Assembly (NCBI GenBank): GCA_049515175.1
Contig: JBEKUI010000086.1
Span: 1-15,777 of the forward strand
From: JACQNR01 sp049515175
GTDB taxonomy: Bacteria; Acidobacteriota; Terriglobia; UBA7540
Direction of reading: 5' to 3'
Length of the DNA: 15,777 nt
Shown: one piece after another, positions 1 to 6,999 of the stretch
Layout: every line of letters starts with the position of its first letter
How positions within the stretch are numbered: the stretch's first letter is position 1
Translations under genes and position numbers: made by a program
Notes under the pieces: model-generated
What the model was told of the DNA's origin: nothing
Databases searched by the model: none
Seen by the model: the letters and a program-made list of their open reading frames with translations, nothing else

Positions 1-99
1 GAAGCGCTCGCCGCGCTCTCCCGCCGCAGCCGGCGAATGCTGTGCGACAAGTTCCGCAAAGAACTGAAGCACTGCCTCAACGAACTTGCCGCGGCGTGA
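1..99 (+). CDS. 3' end of an unidentified gene
   Basis: Frame 1 is open from the window edge to a TGA at 97-99 and gives 32 residues, rich in Ala, Leu, Arg and Lys (ending in CLNELAAA). Codon use (GCG, CTC, CGC, AAG) matches the clear genes nearby, so this is probably a real C-terminus, likely helical. The fragment is too short to name and the N-terminal part lies outside the window. The gene runs directly into a heptamer repeat array that begins about 10 bp after the stop. Confidence 0.55.
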   Translation, partial: EALAALSRRSRRMLCDKFRKELKHCLNELAAA

Positions 100-100
100 G

Positions 101-299
101 GGCAAGAGCGGAAGTAGGAAGTGGGAGATAGGGAGTAGGGAAAGAAAGCCGGCAGGCAGGAAACCCTGGTCAATAGTCCCATCTTGGCCCCTCAAGAGGC
201 TCTACCAACCTAAGAATTCCCTTTTTTTGATCTCTGTTCCCTCGCTCTTGCCCCTTTTCCATTCCCCCTACTTCCACCTCCCTACTCCCGCCCTTTTGC
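101..299. repeat. Inverted pair of AG-rich 7-bp-period arrays (flavour A)
   Basis: The left arm (about 111-145) reads as successive heptamers GAAGTAG, GAAGTGG, GAGATAG, GGAGTAG, GGAAAGA. The right arm (about 237-294) is the same kind of array on the other strand; reversed, it reads GGGAGTA, GGGAGGT, GGAAGTA, GGGGGAA. Both arms carry GGGCAAGAGCG in opposite orientation (101-110 region and 247-257 region), so they could pair across a loop of about 100 bp. No gene is supported here: the short open frames through it are low-complexity translations of the array. Similar arrays with other unit sequences occur elsewhere in the window. Confidence 0.75.
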
Positions 300-347
300 C
301 TTGCCAATGATACAATTCTGATTCGAGTGGTCGACACTGGAGGCACT

Positions 348-497
348 ATGAAGGTTGTTGATCCCGTCTGCAAAATGACCATCGATTCTGAGAAGGCCGT
401 CGCAACAAGTGAATACCAGGGGCAGACCATCTACTTCTGCGCCAAGGGGTGCAAGATCGCCTTCGATAAGAATCCGGAAAAATACCAGGGCAAGTGA
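348..497 (+). CDS. Small YHS-domain metal-site protein
   Basis: This is a 49-residue protein. It has the hallmarks of the YHS/TRASH-like domain: an N-terminal DPVCKM segment with Cys8, and a later YFCAKGC segment with Cys31 and Cys35, followed by FDKNPEKY. Stand-alone YHS domains are thought to bind metal ions, and the same domain is found on heavy-metal ATPases and some oxygenases. The ATG at 348 is preceded by GGAGG at 339-343, a good ribosome binding site with 4-bp spacing. The stop overlaps the GTG start of the downstream outer-membrane protein (GTGA, 494-497), so the two are probably translationally coupled. The actual metal and role are unknown; a copper or other transition-metal role is inference only. 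Confidence 0.85.
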   Translation: MKVVDPVCKMTIDSEKAVATSEYQGQTIYFCAKGCKIAFDKNPEKYQGK

Positions 498-1339
498 CGC
501 GGGGAAATCGCTTGCCAACCCATCGCTGCGCTTGCTTCTCATCTTATCCCTCCGCGCGCCGCTCCTGCCTTGCGACCGGGTGGGCGGCGGTCTTTCTTCT
601 TCTGACTGCGGCACCGGCTGCCTTGGCGCAGGACAACTACGAAGTCCAAGTCTACGGCTACGAAACAGTTCCGCCTCACCACACGATGCTGGAATTCCAC
701 ACTAACTTCACTGTCGAGGGCGAGAAGCAGACCGTCGACGGCGTCTTGCCCACGCACCACGCCGTCCACGAAACCATCGAGATCACGCACGGTTTTACGC
801 CCTGGTTTGAGACGGGCTTCTATATTTTTACCAGCGCCCGCTCAGGCAATGGCTGGGATTTTGTGGGCAGTCACATCCGGCCACGCGTACGCGTGCCGGA
901 GAAATGGCACTGGCCGGTGGGGGTCAGCCTCTCCAATGAAATCGGCTACCAGCGGCGCAATTACTCTGCTGATACCTGGACCTGGGAGATGCGCCCCATC
1001 GTCGACAAGAAGCTGGGACCGTGGTACGCGTCATTCAACCCCAGCTTCGACCGCTCATTCCATGGTGAAAACGTCCACAAAGGTTTCGAGTTTGCGCCCA
1101 ACTTCAAGCTCAGCTACGACATCACCCACAAGGTGGCGGCGGGATTCGAGTACTACGGCTCGCTCGGTTCGATTACCGGCTTCGATCCGCTGCACGACCA
1201 GCAGCACGCCATCTTTCCCACCATCGATCTCGACCTCGCGCCGCAATGGGAAATCAACTTCGGCGCGGGAATCGGCATGACCGGCAGCACCGACCATCTC
1301 CTCATCAAGTGCATCATCGGCTATCGATTTGATTTTTGA
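494..1339 (+). CDS. Putative outer-membrane / periplasmic protein with signal peptide
   Basis: The product is 281 residues from a GTG start that overlaps the stop of the YHS gene. Residues about 29-45 form a hydrophobic signal segment ending in an Ala-X-Ala site before QDNYEV, so mature export after Ala45 is likely. The N-terminal 28 residues are long and Arg/Cys-rich for a signal peptide, so the true start may be further in, but no better ATG is visible. The mature part is rich in aromatic residues and in alternating polar/hydrophobic stretches, and it ends in GYRFDF with a terminal Phe. This is the usual look of a beta-barrel whose last strand carries the BAM signal. I do not recognise the family. 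Coupling to a metal-site protein could point to metal-related transport or sensing, which is speculative. Confidence 0.8.
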   Translation: MTRGNRLPTHRCACFSSYPSARRSCLATGWAAVFLLLTAAPAALAQDNYEVQVYGYETVPPHHTMLEFHTNFTVEGEKQTVDGVLPTHHAVHETIEITHGFTPWFETGFYIFTSARSGNGWDFVGSHIRPRVRVPEKWHWPVGVSLSNEIGYQRRNYSADTWTWEMRPIVDKKLGPWYASFNPSFDRSFHGENVHKGFEFAPNFKLSYDITHKVAAGFEYYGSLGSITGFDPLHDQQHAIFPTIDLDLAPQWEINFGAGIGMTGSTDHLLIKCIIGYRFDF

Positions 1340-1361
1340 GCGAAGTGTGGCGAGGAGTGCC

Positions 1362-1384
1362 GGCGGTTCGCGAACCGCCCCTAG
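1362..1384. repeat. GC palindrome with TAGGGG edge at an aldo/keto reductase stop codon
   Basis: 1362-1379 is a perfect 18-bp palindrome (GGCGGTTCG followed by CGAACCGCC). The adjoining CCCCTAG at 1378-1384 reads CTAGGGG on the minus strand and contains the TAG stop of the aldo/keto reductase. The element lies between convergent genes, so it could act as a bidirectional terminator stem, although no T-tract follows. Related TAGGGG/CCCCTA-edged palindromes occur near 9600 and 10151-10200. Confidence 0.65.
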
Positions 1385-2541
1385 GCGCGAGCCACGGCCA
1401 GGTTCTCTCTCACCTGCTGCTCGTTGACCATGTTGGAGACCACCGCGGAGAGGTGCGGATTGTTCAGAGCAAACCGGTAGGCCTTCTGGTGGATGTTCAG
1501 GTCGCCGGGCACGGTCTGATTGAGCAGCGCGGCGCGCTCGGGAACGGGCGCGGTGGAGCGGTCGGGCTCGAAGACAGCCTGCGCGTTCTTCATGGCGATG
1601 ACGCCGAAATCGCGCCGGTGCGCCTCCTCAATCGCCGGCTTGACGTATTCCCAGTTCATGATGTTGCAGGCCACCATGGCCATGGAATAGACGCCACTCT
1701 CCATCGCGCCGCGCAGCACGCCCGCTGGGTCGTTGTGCGCCGAGACTCCCAGGAAGCGCACCTTGCCGTCCTTGCGCAGCTTCTCGAAAGCCTCGAAGAT
1801 TTCCGGGATATTCGTTTCCGCCGCCGAGGCCGCGCCGTGCGGACACATCATCAAATCAACATGATCGGTCTTGAGCCGCTGCAAACTCCCCTCGATGGAA
1901 CGGAGGATGGTCGCGACGTAGGTTTCGCGCCGGTCGATCTTCGCGCCGTATTTCTTTTCCATGACGTTACTGAACGCCGCCTCTTCCACCTGCCGGATCT
2001 GGCCGTTGAAGTAGTTGCCGAAATAGTTGGGCACGGTCACGCGGCGGCGCTCGATGTCTTCGCTCACCGCCCGCAGAGTGGCCGCCTGCTCGCTCGCGCC
2101 GAGACCTTCGAAGATTTTTCGGAAGGCCTCGTACCGCGAGTCCGCAAACGGGCTGACCTTGGTGTTGATGAAGACGCGGTCGCGCTTCGCGCCCTGAATC
2201 ACTCCAGCGTAACCCATCTCGCTTTGGCCGTCGCCGTAAGCGGGCGCCGTGTCCAGATAGTTCAGCCCCATGTCGATGGCAAGCTCGACGTGGCGGTTGT
2301 TTGTGGGCGAGATCGGATCGCCGCCGCAAACGATTTCCGAAACCATGAACCCTGTCCGCCCCAGCCGCCGGTAGCGCATCTCCGGTTGCTTATTGCGCCA
2401 CTCACCTTCGGGCGCAGCCGCCTGCCCCGCGGCCCAGGCTGGGGGCAAGAAGCTTTCCGTGACGGTGCCAGCGAAAGCGGCTCCGCCCACTATCGCCGCT
2501 GATTGTCGGAGGAAATCCCTGCGCGGGAGATACTTGTTCAT
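1381..2541 (-). CDS. Tat-exported aldo/keto reductase
   Basis: The product has 386 residues and begins with a twin-arginine signal (PRRDFLRQSA, then a hydrophobic stretch to about residue 38), so export in folded form is likely. The catalytic domain shows the AKR tetrad: Asp97 and Tyr102 in LDTAPAYGDG, Lys128 in NTKVSP and His235 in MMCPHG. The family catalyses NAD(P)H-dependent carbonyl reduction or the reverse. Tat-exported members are common in soil bacteria and their substrates, often presumed sugars, are mostly unknown. Compared with ordinary AKRs there is a long extra segment between Lys128 and the next conserved helix (about residues 131-213). The gene follows the sulfite-oxidase-like gene by 46 bp on the same strand, which suggests one operon. 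AGAGG lies 5-10 bp before the ATG. The TAG stop lies in a palindromic repeat edge. Confidence 0.92.
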   Translation of the reverse strand: MNKYLPRRDFLRQSAAIVGGAAFAGTVTESFLPPAWAAGQAAAPEGEWRNKQPEMRYRRLGRTGFMVSEIVCGGDPISPTNNRHVELAIDMGLNYLDTAPAYGDGQSEMGYAGVIQGAKRDRVFINTKVSPFADSRYEAFRKIFEGLGASEQAATLRAVSEDIERRRVTVPNYFGNYFNGQIRQVEEAAFSNVMEKKYGAKIDRRETYVATILRSIEGSLQRLKTDHVDLMMCPHGAASAAETNIPEIFEAFEKLRKDGKVRFLGVSAHNDPAGVLRGAMESGVYSMAMVACNIMNWEYVKPAIEEAHRRDFGVIAMKNAQAVFEPDRSTAPVPERAALLNQTVPGDLNIHQKAYRFALNNPHLSAVVSNMVNEQQVRENLAVARA

Positions 2542-2587
2542 ATTGGCCTCTGCCCTGAAGAGATAGGAGGGATTCTACTACCAAATG

Positions 2588-3604
2588 TTAGGCCACGGTG
2601 ACTTTCAACACCTGCTGGCCCGTGGCGCCGTCGGGGAAGATGTCTTTGGGGCCTTCGGTCTGGACGCGGCCTTGGCCGTCGGTCGCGCGCACTCGAACCT
2701 TGTAGGTGCCGGGTTTGGGATCGATCCAGGTGTACTTCCAGAAACTCCAGGTGATGGGAGAAGGATTGCTGAAGACGTTGGCTTCCTGCCAGGTTTCGCC
2801 GTTGTCGAAGCTGATTTCGACCTGCTTGATGCCGTCGAGATTTCCGACCGCGTAGCCGGTCAGCACGAAATTCTTGCCGGAAATCTTGGCGCCGTCCTTG
2901 GGGTCGGTGAAGCGCGCGTGCGCCCAGCGCTCGCACTCATTCGACCAGCCCTGCGTCTCCCAGAAGCCGAGGTAAGCCTTGTTGACGAACTCGATGCGCG
3001 TGAGCCACTTCGGCTGCTTCATGCCGTATTTGCCGGGGATGAAGATGCGCGCCGGGAATCCGTGATTGGGCGGCAGCGGCCCGCCGTTCATCTGGTAGGC
3101 GATAAAATTCTCGTCGTTCCAGATGCGACTGAGGGGATGGCCGGAGGTGAATCCGTCCGCCGCGTGCAGCACCACGTGCGCCGCGTCGCCCAGCGGTTGC
3201 GCGCGCTCGATGAGCGGCTTAAGCGGCGTTCCGGTCCACCTGGCGTTGCCGATGAACGTCCCGTCGATGGGATTGGAGATGCACTCGAGCGTCAGATTCT
3301 TCTCGATGCGCGGCAGGCCGAGCAGATCTTTGTAGGTCAGCGTAAAGGGCTTGGTGACCAGTCCATCGACTTTGAGTTGCCAGTCCGCCACCTTCACGAT
3401 GGGCGTTGTGCCTTTGGAGGTCACATAGAAATCTTCGTTGGGAGTGATGGCGACGAGCGCCGCCTGCTCGCCGAACCGTTCGTAGGATTTCACCGAGAAG
3501 CCGCGCGGCTCATTCAGCTTGCTTATCCAGCCGTTGACGAAGCCGTATTCCACCAGGCCGATTCCGCCCGCGACCGCCCCGATGACGAAGGTACGCCGCT
3601 GCAT
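2588..3604 (-). CDS. Sulfite-oxidase-family molybdopterin oxidoreductase
   Basis: The product has 338 residues. The N-terminus MQRRTFVIGAVAGG is a short Tat-like signal, as expected for a cofactor-loaded periplasmic enzyme. Residues about 60-215 form the molybdopterin-binding domain. Cys108 in LTLECISNP is the expected Mo ligand, and the cofactor-binding stretch IPGKYGMKQPKWLTRIEF (189-206) is present. Residues about 235-338 form the Mo-co dimerisation (immunoglobulin-like) domain, with SFDNGETWQEA and GTYKVRVRATDG. Members oxidise sulfite or reduce oxidised methionine and other S/N-oxides; this sequence does not decide between these. No cytochrome or heme domain is fused, so the electron partner must be separate. 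The gene is first in a two-gene minus-strand operon with the aldo/keto reductase. The ATG has no strong ribosome binding site. Confidence 0.92.
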   Translation of the reverse strand: MQRRTFVIGAVAGGIGLVEYGFVNGWISKLNEPRGFSVKSYERFGEQAALVAITPNEDFYVTSKGTTPIVKVADWQLKVDGLVTKPFTLTYKDLLGLPRIEKNLTLECISNPIDGTFIGNARWTGTPLKPLIERAQPLGDAAHVVLHAADGFTSGHPLSRIWNDENFIAYQMNGGPLPPNHGFPARIFIPGKYGMKQPKWLTRIEFVNKAYLGFWETQGWSNECERWAHARFTDPKDGAKISGKNFVLTGYAVGNLDGIKQVEISFDNGETWQEANVFSNPSPITWSFWKYTWIDPKPGTYKVRVRATDGQGRVQTEGPKDIFPDGATGQQVLKVTVA

Positions 3605-3649
3605 ATTCAGGTAATTTGATGCATTGAGGATGCAGGAAGTCGCGGAATA

Positions 3650-3677
3650 GAAATTTGAAACTGGAAACGCGAAAAGC
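3650..3677 (+). repeat. Short 7-bp-period array (flavour C)
   Basis: Four successive heptamers start with GAAA at 3650, 3657, 3664 and 3671 (GAAATTT, GAAACTG, GAAACGC, GAAAAGC). The unit resembles the arrays between the tRNA genes near 15200-15450. It lies in the divergent spacer between the sulfite-oxidase-like gene and the zinc-ribbon gene. No clear inverted partner was seen. Confidence 0.6.
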
Positions 3678-3735
3678 GTTTTGAAATCCCATTCTTGGGT
3701 ATAGTAGTGGCATCCGGCGATTTGCTACGTCGCCC

Positions 3736-3978
3736 ATGGGCAGGGTATTGGAAGTGTCGGAAACTACAGTAATTCTTCGCCGCCGCCAGTACTGCGCGCG
3801 GTGCGGACAATTGATGTTTGAGTTCCTCTTCTCGCCCGACGGGCACTTCGGGCTGGTGGACGACGTCCGCCGGCCAGGCGGTAAAGCTGGTGATGAATTC
3901 TCCTGTCTGATCTGCAACGCGCGCTACCGGCTGCTCGAACGGCTTGACCCGACGGGGCGGGTGGTCGTGAGAATGTAG
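3736..3978 (+). CDS. Small zinc-ribbon protein of unknown function
   Basis: The 80-residue product has two CxxC knuckles, Cys20-A-R-Cys23 and Cys57-L-I-Cys60, spaced as in a zinc ribbon. The segment between them is charged and glycine-rich, and the C-terminus YRLLERLDPTGRVVVRM looks like a beta hairpin. Start ATG is at 3736; there is no convincing ribosome binding site, and an upstream alternative is not evident. The gene lies divergent from the sulfite-oxidase-like gene and ahead of a heptamer repeat array. Small zinc ribbons of this type may bind nucleic acid or protein, but the function here is unknown. The Cys pattern and codon use favour a real gene over a chance frame. Confidence 0.6.
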   Translation: MGRVLEVSETTVILRRRQYCARCGQLMFEFLFSPDGHFGLVDDVRRPGGKAGDEFSCLICNARYRLLERLDPTGRVVVRM

Positions 3979-3980
3979 AC

Positions 3981-4125
3981 CGAAATCCGAAGGCTGAAGA
4001 GTCAAGGATGTGAAGGTTGAAGTACGAATGACGAAGGACGAAGTACAAATGCGGATTGACTTGGTGAAGCTTTGGGCGGGCTTTCCTATTCGTCCTTTGT
4101 ACTTCGTCATTCGTCCTTCGATACT
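3981..4125. repeat. Inverted pair of 7-bp-period arrays (flavour B)
   Basis: In the left arm a GAA-type core recurs every 7 bp at 3982, 3989, 3996, 4003, then (after a 2-bp phase shift) 4012, 4019, 4026, 4033, 4040 and 4047. Typical units are GTACGAA, TGACGAA and GGACGAA. The right arm (about 4087-4125) is the same array on the other strand (TTCGTCC, TTTGTAC, TTCGTCA units). The arms can form a long imperfect hairpin around a loop of about 40 bp. If the phosphotransferase were started upstream of 4159, the right arm would be translated into Ser/Phe-rich low-complexity sequence. Confidence 0.8.
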
Positions 4126-4158
4126 CGCGTCGCGCGGCGTGAATCTGGGCATCCCAAG

Positions 4159-5178
4159 ATGAGCTCTGAGGTCTTTACAATTAATCCGCAGAATATTCTT
4201 CCTTATCTCAGGAGTGGCGGCTGGGCAGGCCCGCAGGATGAAATACGAGTCCGCGAGTTGGGCGGCGGCGTCTCGAACATCGTTCTGCTTGTCGAGTGGC
4301 GCGACCGGCCGGAACGTCGCTGGGTGGTGAAGCAATCACTCGAGAAGCTGCGCGTCCAGGACGACTGGCGCTCCGAGCGCAACCGCATTTTCCGCGAGGC
4401 GGAAGCGATCCAGGCGCTGCGACCGGTGCTGGGCGAGGCACCGCTGCCGGAAATCGCCCACATCGACCGAGAGAATTTCATTTTTGTCATGACCGCGGCG
4501 CCGCCGGGCTCCGTGTCCTGGAAGGAATCGCTGCTCGCGGGAGAGGTGGACCTGCGTGTGGCTCGACATGCCGGCGAGCTCCTCGGCCGCATGATCAATG
4601 GGTCCCGAGCGGACGCAAGGTTTCAGGAGCACTTTGCCGATCGCACGGTGTTCGACCAGCTCCGCGTCGACCCCTATTACCGTACGACGGCGAAACGCCA
4701 CCCCGACGTGCGCGGTCCCATCGTGCAACTCATGGCGAATTCGTGGAACATCCAGACGGCGCTCGTGCATGGCGACTACAGCCCCAAGAACATGCTGGTG
4801 CGCGACGGCAACATCTTCCTCATCGATTTCGAGGTCATCCACTGGGGCGACCCGGCCTTCGACGCCGCATTCTTCCTCAACCATCTCTTCCTCAAATCGC
4901 TGCACCAGCCACAGTTCGCGGCGGCTTATCTCGATGCGGTGCGCGAATTCTGGAAGGCGCTCACGACGGAGACGCGAGACACCGGCTCGCGGGGCTTCGA
5001 GGCGCTCACGCTTCGCCACCTGGGCGCGCAGATGCTGGCGCGCATCGACGGCAAATCGCCGGTGGAATACATTCGCGACGAGGAAACGAAAGAACGTGTG
5101 CGCCGTGTGGCCAAACAAATCCTGCGCGATCAGCCGCAGAATTTGGAAAGACTTCTAAGCTTTGCCCAGAGTGGATAG
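4159..5178 (+). CDS. Aminoglycoside-phosphotransferase-fold small-molecule kinase
   Basis: The product has 339 residues from ATG 4159. It has an APH/choline-kinase fold: a glycine-rich loop GGGVSNIVLLVEW (35-47), Lys58 in WVVKQS, the catalytic loop HGDYSPKN (204-211) with Asp206 and Asn211, and the metal-binding IDFE with Asp223, followed by HWGDPAFD. The substrate could be a sugar, amino alcohol or nucleoside; nothing here decides it, and an antibiotic-resistance role is not supported. A longer reading from about 4072 is rejected because it would translate the heptamer repeat. The AAG triplet before ATG gives only a weak ribosome binding site. The stop is followed within 5 bp by another heptamer array and the four-helix-bundle cassette. 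Confidence 0.85.
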   Translation: MSSEVFTINPQNILPYLRSGGWAGPQDEIRVRELGGGVSNIVLLVEWRDRPERRWVVKQSLEKLRVQDDWRSERNRIFREAEAIQALRPVLGEAPLPEIAHIDRENFIFVMTAAPPGSVSWKESLLAGEVDLRVARHAGELLGRMINGSRADARFQEHFADRTVFDQLRVDPYYRTTAKRHPDVRGPIVQLMANSWNIQTALVHGDYSPKNMLVRDGNIFLIDFEVIHWGDPAFDAAFFLNHLFLKSLHQPQFAAAYLDAVREFWKALTTETRDTGSRGFEALTLRHLGAQMLARIDGKSPVEYIRDEETKERVRRVAKQILRDQPQNLERLLSFAQSG

Positions 5179-5180
5179 TG

Positions 5181-5673
5181 TTCGAAGTACGAAGGACAAA
5201 GTACAAAGGACGAAGAACGCCGGAGAAACTTGATGAGGGAGGCAAAGGGTCCCCGTGACATTGGCGAACGCACATTGGAGTACGCAGTTAGGGCAGTGAG
5301 GCTCTTCCGATCGCTGCTGAAGCTAAAGGATGAGGCCGCAAGGGTCATTGGGCGTCAGTATTTGCGCTCCGCTACTTCGGCGGGAGCAAATATCGAGGAA
5401 GCACATTTTGCCGAAAGTCGAGTCGATTTCATCCACAAGTATCGAATTGCTCGCAAAGAAGCTCGCGAGAGCCTCTATTGGTTACGCGTTCTGGTCGAAT
5501 CGGGCATCATTTCTCGGGCCCGGCTTGGACCGCTTATCAAGGAAACGGAGGAACTGATTGCTATCGTTACCTCCATCATTCTGACAGCAAAAAAAGGGTC
5601 TGGGCGTCCCTGCTGAGAAGCAGGCAAAATCTCCGACCATTCGTCCTTAGTAATTCGTCATTCGTACTTCGAG
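5181..5673. mobile_element. Candidate cassette: four-helix-bundle gene bounded by inverted heptamer arrays
   Basis: The left arm (5181-5218) has GAA/AAA cores exactly every 7 bp at 5184, 5191, 5198, 5205 and 5212. The right arm (about 5638-5673) has TTC/TTA cores at 5640, 5647, 5654, 5661 and 5668. Reverse-complementing the right arm gives a sequence that matches the left arm at most positions over about 35 bp (shared CGAAGTACGAA and AAGGACGAA). The arms thus form imperfect terminal inverted repeats around a single gene, 5233-5616. 23S rRNA intervening sequences that carry the same protein family have the same plan of inverted repeats around the reading frame. No target-site duplication or transposase was seen, so mobility is inferred. 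Confidence 0.45.
5233..5616 (+). CDS. Four-helix-bundle protein (23S rRNA intervening-sequence / S23 family)
   Basis: The product has 127 residues. It matches the four-helix-bundle (IVS/S23) family pattern: an N-terminal helix ERTLEYAVRAVRLFRSLL, the motif RQYLRSATSAGANIEEAHFA with the typical conserved Ser/Ala-Asn-Ile-Glu-Glu, then RIARKEARESLYWLRVLVES. Family members were first found in intervening sequences of bacterial 23S rRNA and are structurally like Avd of diversity-generating retroelements. Their molecular function is not settled, although nucleic-acid binding has been proposed. No reverse transcriptase or rRNA is near. ATG 5233 is preferred to TTG 5230. A weak GGAGAA lies 5-11 bp upstream. 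The gene is enclosed by inverted heptamer arrays. Confidence 0.85.
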   Translation: MREAKGPRDIGERTLEYAVRAVRLFRSLLKLKDEAARVIGRQYLRSATSAGANIEEAHFAESRVDFIHKYRIARKEARESLYWLRVLVESGIISRARLGPLIKETEELIAIVTSIILTAKKGSGRPC

Positions 5674-5691
5674 GAATCTCAGGACATCTCA

Positions 5692-6999
5692 ATGTCGACA
5701 ATTGCCAGGATTCATTCGCGCGAGATTCTCGACTCCCGCGGCAATCCCACCGTGGAAGCCGATGTGTGGCTGGAGGATGGCTCATTCGGGCGGGCCAGCG
5801 TGCCGTCGGGCGCATCGACAGGCAAAGCCGAGGCGCTCGAACTGCGTGACGGTGACCCGAAGCGCTACCACGGCCGCGGCGTGCTGCGCGCGATTGAGAA
5901 TATTGAGCACGCAATCGCCCCGGCGCTCCGTGGCATGGATGCTTCTGATCAGGGCGCGGTGGACGCGCGGCTCTGCGCGTTGGATGGCACGCCCAACAAG
6001 AGTCGATTGGGGGCGAATGCCCTACTCGGGGTTTCGCTGGCGGCGGCGCGCGCCGCGGCGGCATCGGCCGGAGTGCCCCTCCACAAATATCTGGGCGGCT
6101 CGGGCGCGGCGGAACTTCCCGTCCCCATGGTGAACATCCTGAGTGGCGTCACCCACGGCGGCAGCCTCGACTTCCAGGATTTCATGGTGATTCCCCTCCG
6201 CGGCGAACGGTACTCGGATGCATTGCAGGACGTCATCGGCGTTTATCGCGCCATGAAGGACGTGCTCAAATCGCGCGGCGCCGATCAGGCGGGAGTGGCG
6301 GAAGAAGGCGGCTACGCGGCCAACCTTAAGTCGAACGAAGAGGGCTTTGATGCGATGGTGGAAGCGATCGAGCGCGCCGGCCTCGCGCCGGGCAAGGACG
6401 CGGCAATCAGCCTCGATGTGGCCGCCAGTCACTTCTGGGTGGACGGCCGCTACCGGCTCGCGGCGGAACGGCAGGAGCTGACGGCACAGGATTTGGTTAC
6501 ACGCCTCGAAAAGTGGGCTGCGAAATATCCGCTGCTTTCGATTGAAGACGGACTTGCCGAAGACGACTGGGACGGCTGGAAGAGTCTCACCGAGCGGCTG
6601 GGGGCGCGCTGCCAGCTGGTGGGCGACGACCTCTTTACCACCAACCCGCAACGAGTTCAGAAGGGGATCGAGTTGGGCGTGGCCAATGCTGTGCTCGTGA
6701 AGATGAACCAGATTGGAACGCTGACGGAAACGCTGGAAGTTGTGACCCTCGCGAAGCGCCACGGATACCGGCCGGTGATCAGCGCCCGCTCCGGCGAGAC
6801 CGAAGACTCTTCCATCGCCGACTTGGCTGTGGCGACCGGCGCCGGGCAAATCAAAATCGGCTCCGTCACGTGCTCCGAGCGCATGGCGAAATACAATCGC
6901 CTGCTGCGCATCGAGGAAGAATTGGGTTGGCGTGCCGAATATCGTGGCCCGGATGTTCTTGCGGGGCTACTGAAGAAGTCGCCCGCAATGTCATTCTGA
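5692..6999 (+). CDS. eno: Enolase-type protein with altered active-site residues
   Basis: The 435-residue product is colinear with enolase (2-phosphoglycerate to phosphoenolpyruvate, glycolysis, cytoplasm). Conserved parts are PSGASTG (38-44), the metal ligands Asp242, Glu285 and Asp312, Glu205 in EEGGY, catalytic Lys337 in VLVKMNQIGTLTETL, and Lys388. By yeast numbering several usually fixed positions differ. The NGG-x-H loop reads SGVTHGG (His155 kept), QEFM reads QDFM (Glu168 to Asp163), the catalytic-loop His373 is Ala365 (ISARSGETED), and KTG reads KIG. This may be a divergent subgroup or a second paralogue rather than the housekeeping enzyme. The last codons (AMSF and stop) coincide with a TGTCATTCTGAG repeat. 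Confidence 0.85.
   Translation: MSTIARIHSREILDSRGNPTVEADVWLEDGSFGRASVPSGASTGKAEALELRDGDPKRYHGRGVLRAIENIEHAIAPALRGMDASDQGAVDARLCALDGTPNKSRLGANALLGVSLAAARAAAASAGVPLHKYLGGSGAAELPVPMVNILSGVTHGGSLDFQDFMVIPLRGERYSDALQDVIGVYRAMKDVLKSRGADQAGVAEEGGYAANLKSNEEGFDAMVEAIERAGLAPGKDAAISLDVAASHFWVDGRYRLAAERQELTAQDLVTRLEKWAAKYPLLSIEDGLAEDDWDGWKSLTERLGARCQLVGDDLFTTNPQRVQKGIELGVANAVLVKMNQIGTLTETLEVVTLAKRHGYRPVISARSGETEDSSIADLAVATGAGQIKIGSVTCSERMAKYNRLLRIEEELGWRAEYRGPDVLAGLLKKSPAMSF

Noticed and set aside
1336..2502. Long plus-strand open frame opposite the aldo/keto reductase
   Set aside because: It is a mirror frame of a clearly conserved minus-strand gene; the translation has no recognisable domain and high GC favours such shadows.
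2585..3619. Long plus-strand open frame opposite the sulfite-oxidase-like gene
   Set aside because: The minus-strand product has the full Mo-cofactor signature; the plus-strand frame is a GC-driven shadow.
3681..3705. Promoter TTGAAA / TATAGT ahead of the zinc-ribbon gene
   Set aside because: The spacing is only 13 bp, too short for a sigma70 promoter; no better -35 box was seen.
4072..4158. Upstream extension of the phosphotransferase gene
   Set aside because: The extra 29 residues translate the inverted heptamer array; the conserved protein fits ATG 4159.
3607..4335. 242-residue minus-strand open frame
   Set aside because: It runs through two heptamer repeat arms and into the kinase gene in the wrong frame; parts are low-complexity Ser/Thr/Phe sequence from the repeats.
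4159..5178. Antibiotic resistance kinase
   Set aside because: Only the general APH fold is visible; no substrate-specific motif or resistance context supports it.
5233..5616. Avd of a diversity-generating retroelement
   Set aside because: No reverse transcriptase, template repeat or variable target gene is present in the window; the family also includes many stand-alone S23 proteins.
3981..5673. CRISPR array
   Set aside because: The repeats are 7-bp degenerate tandem units with no spacers and no cas genes nearby.
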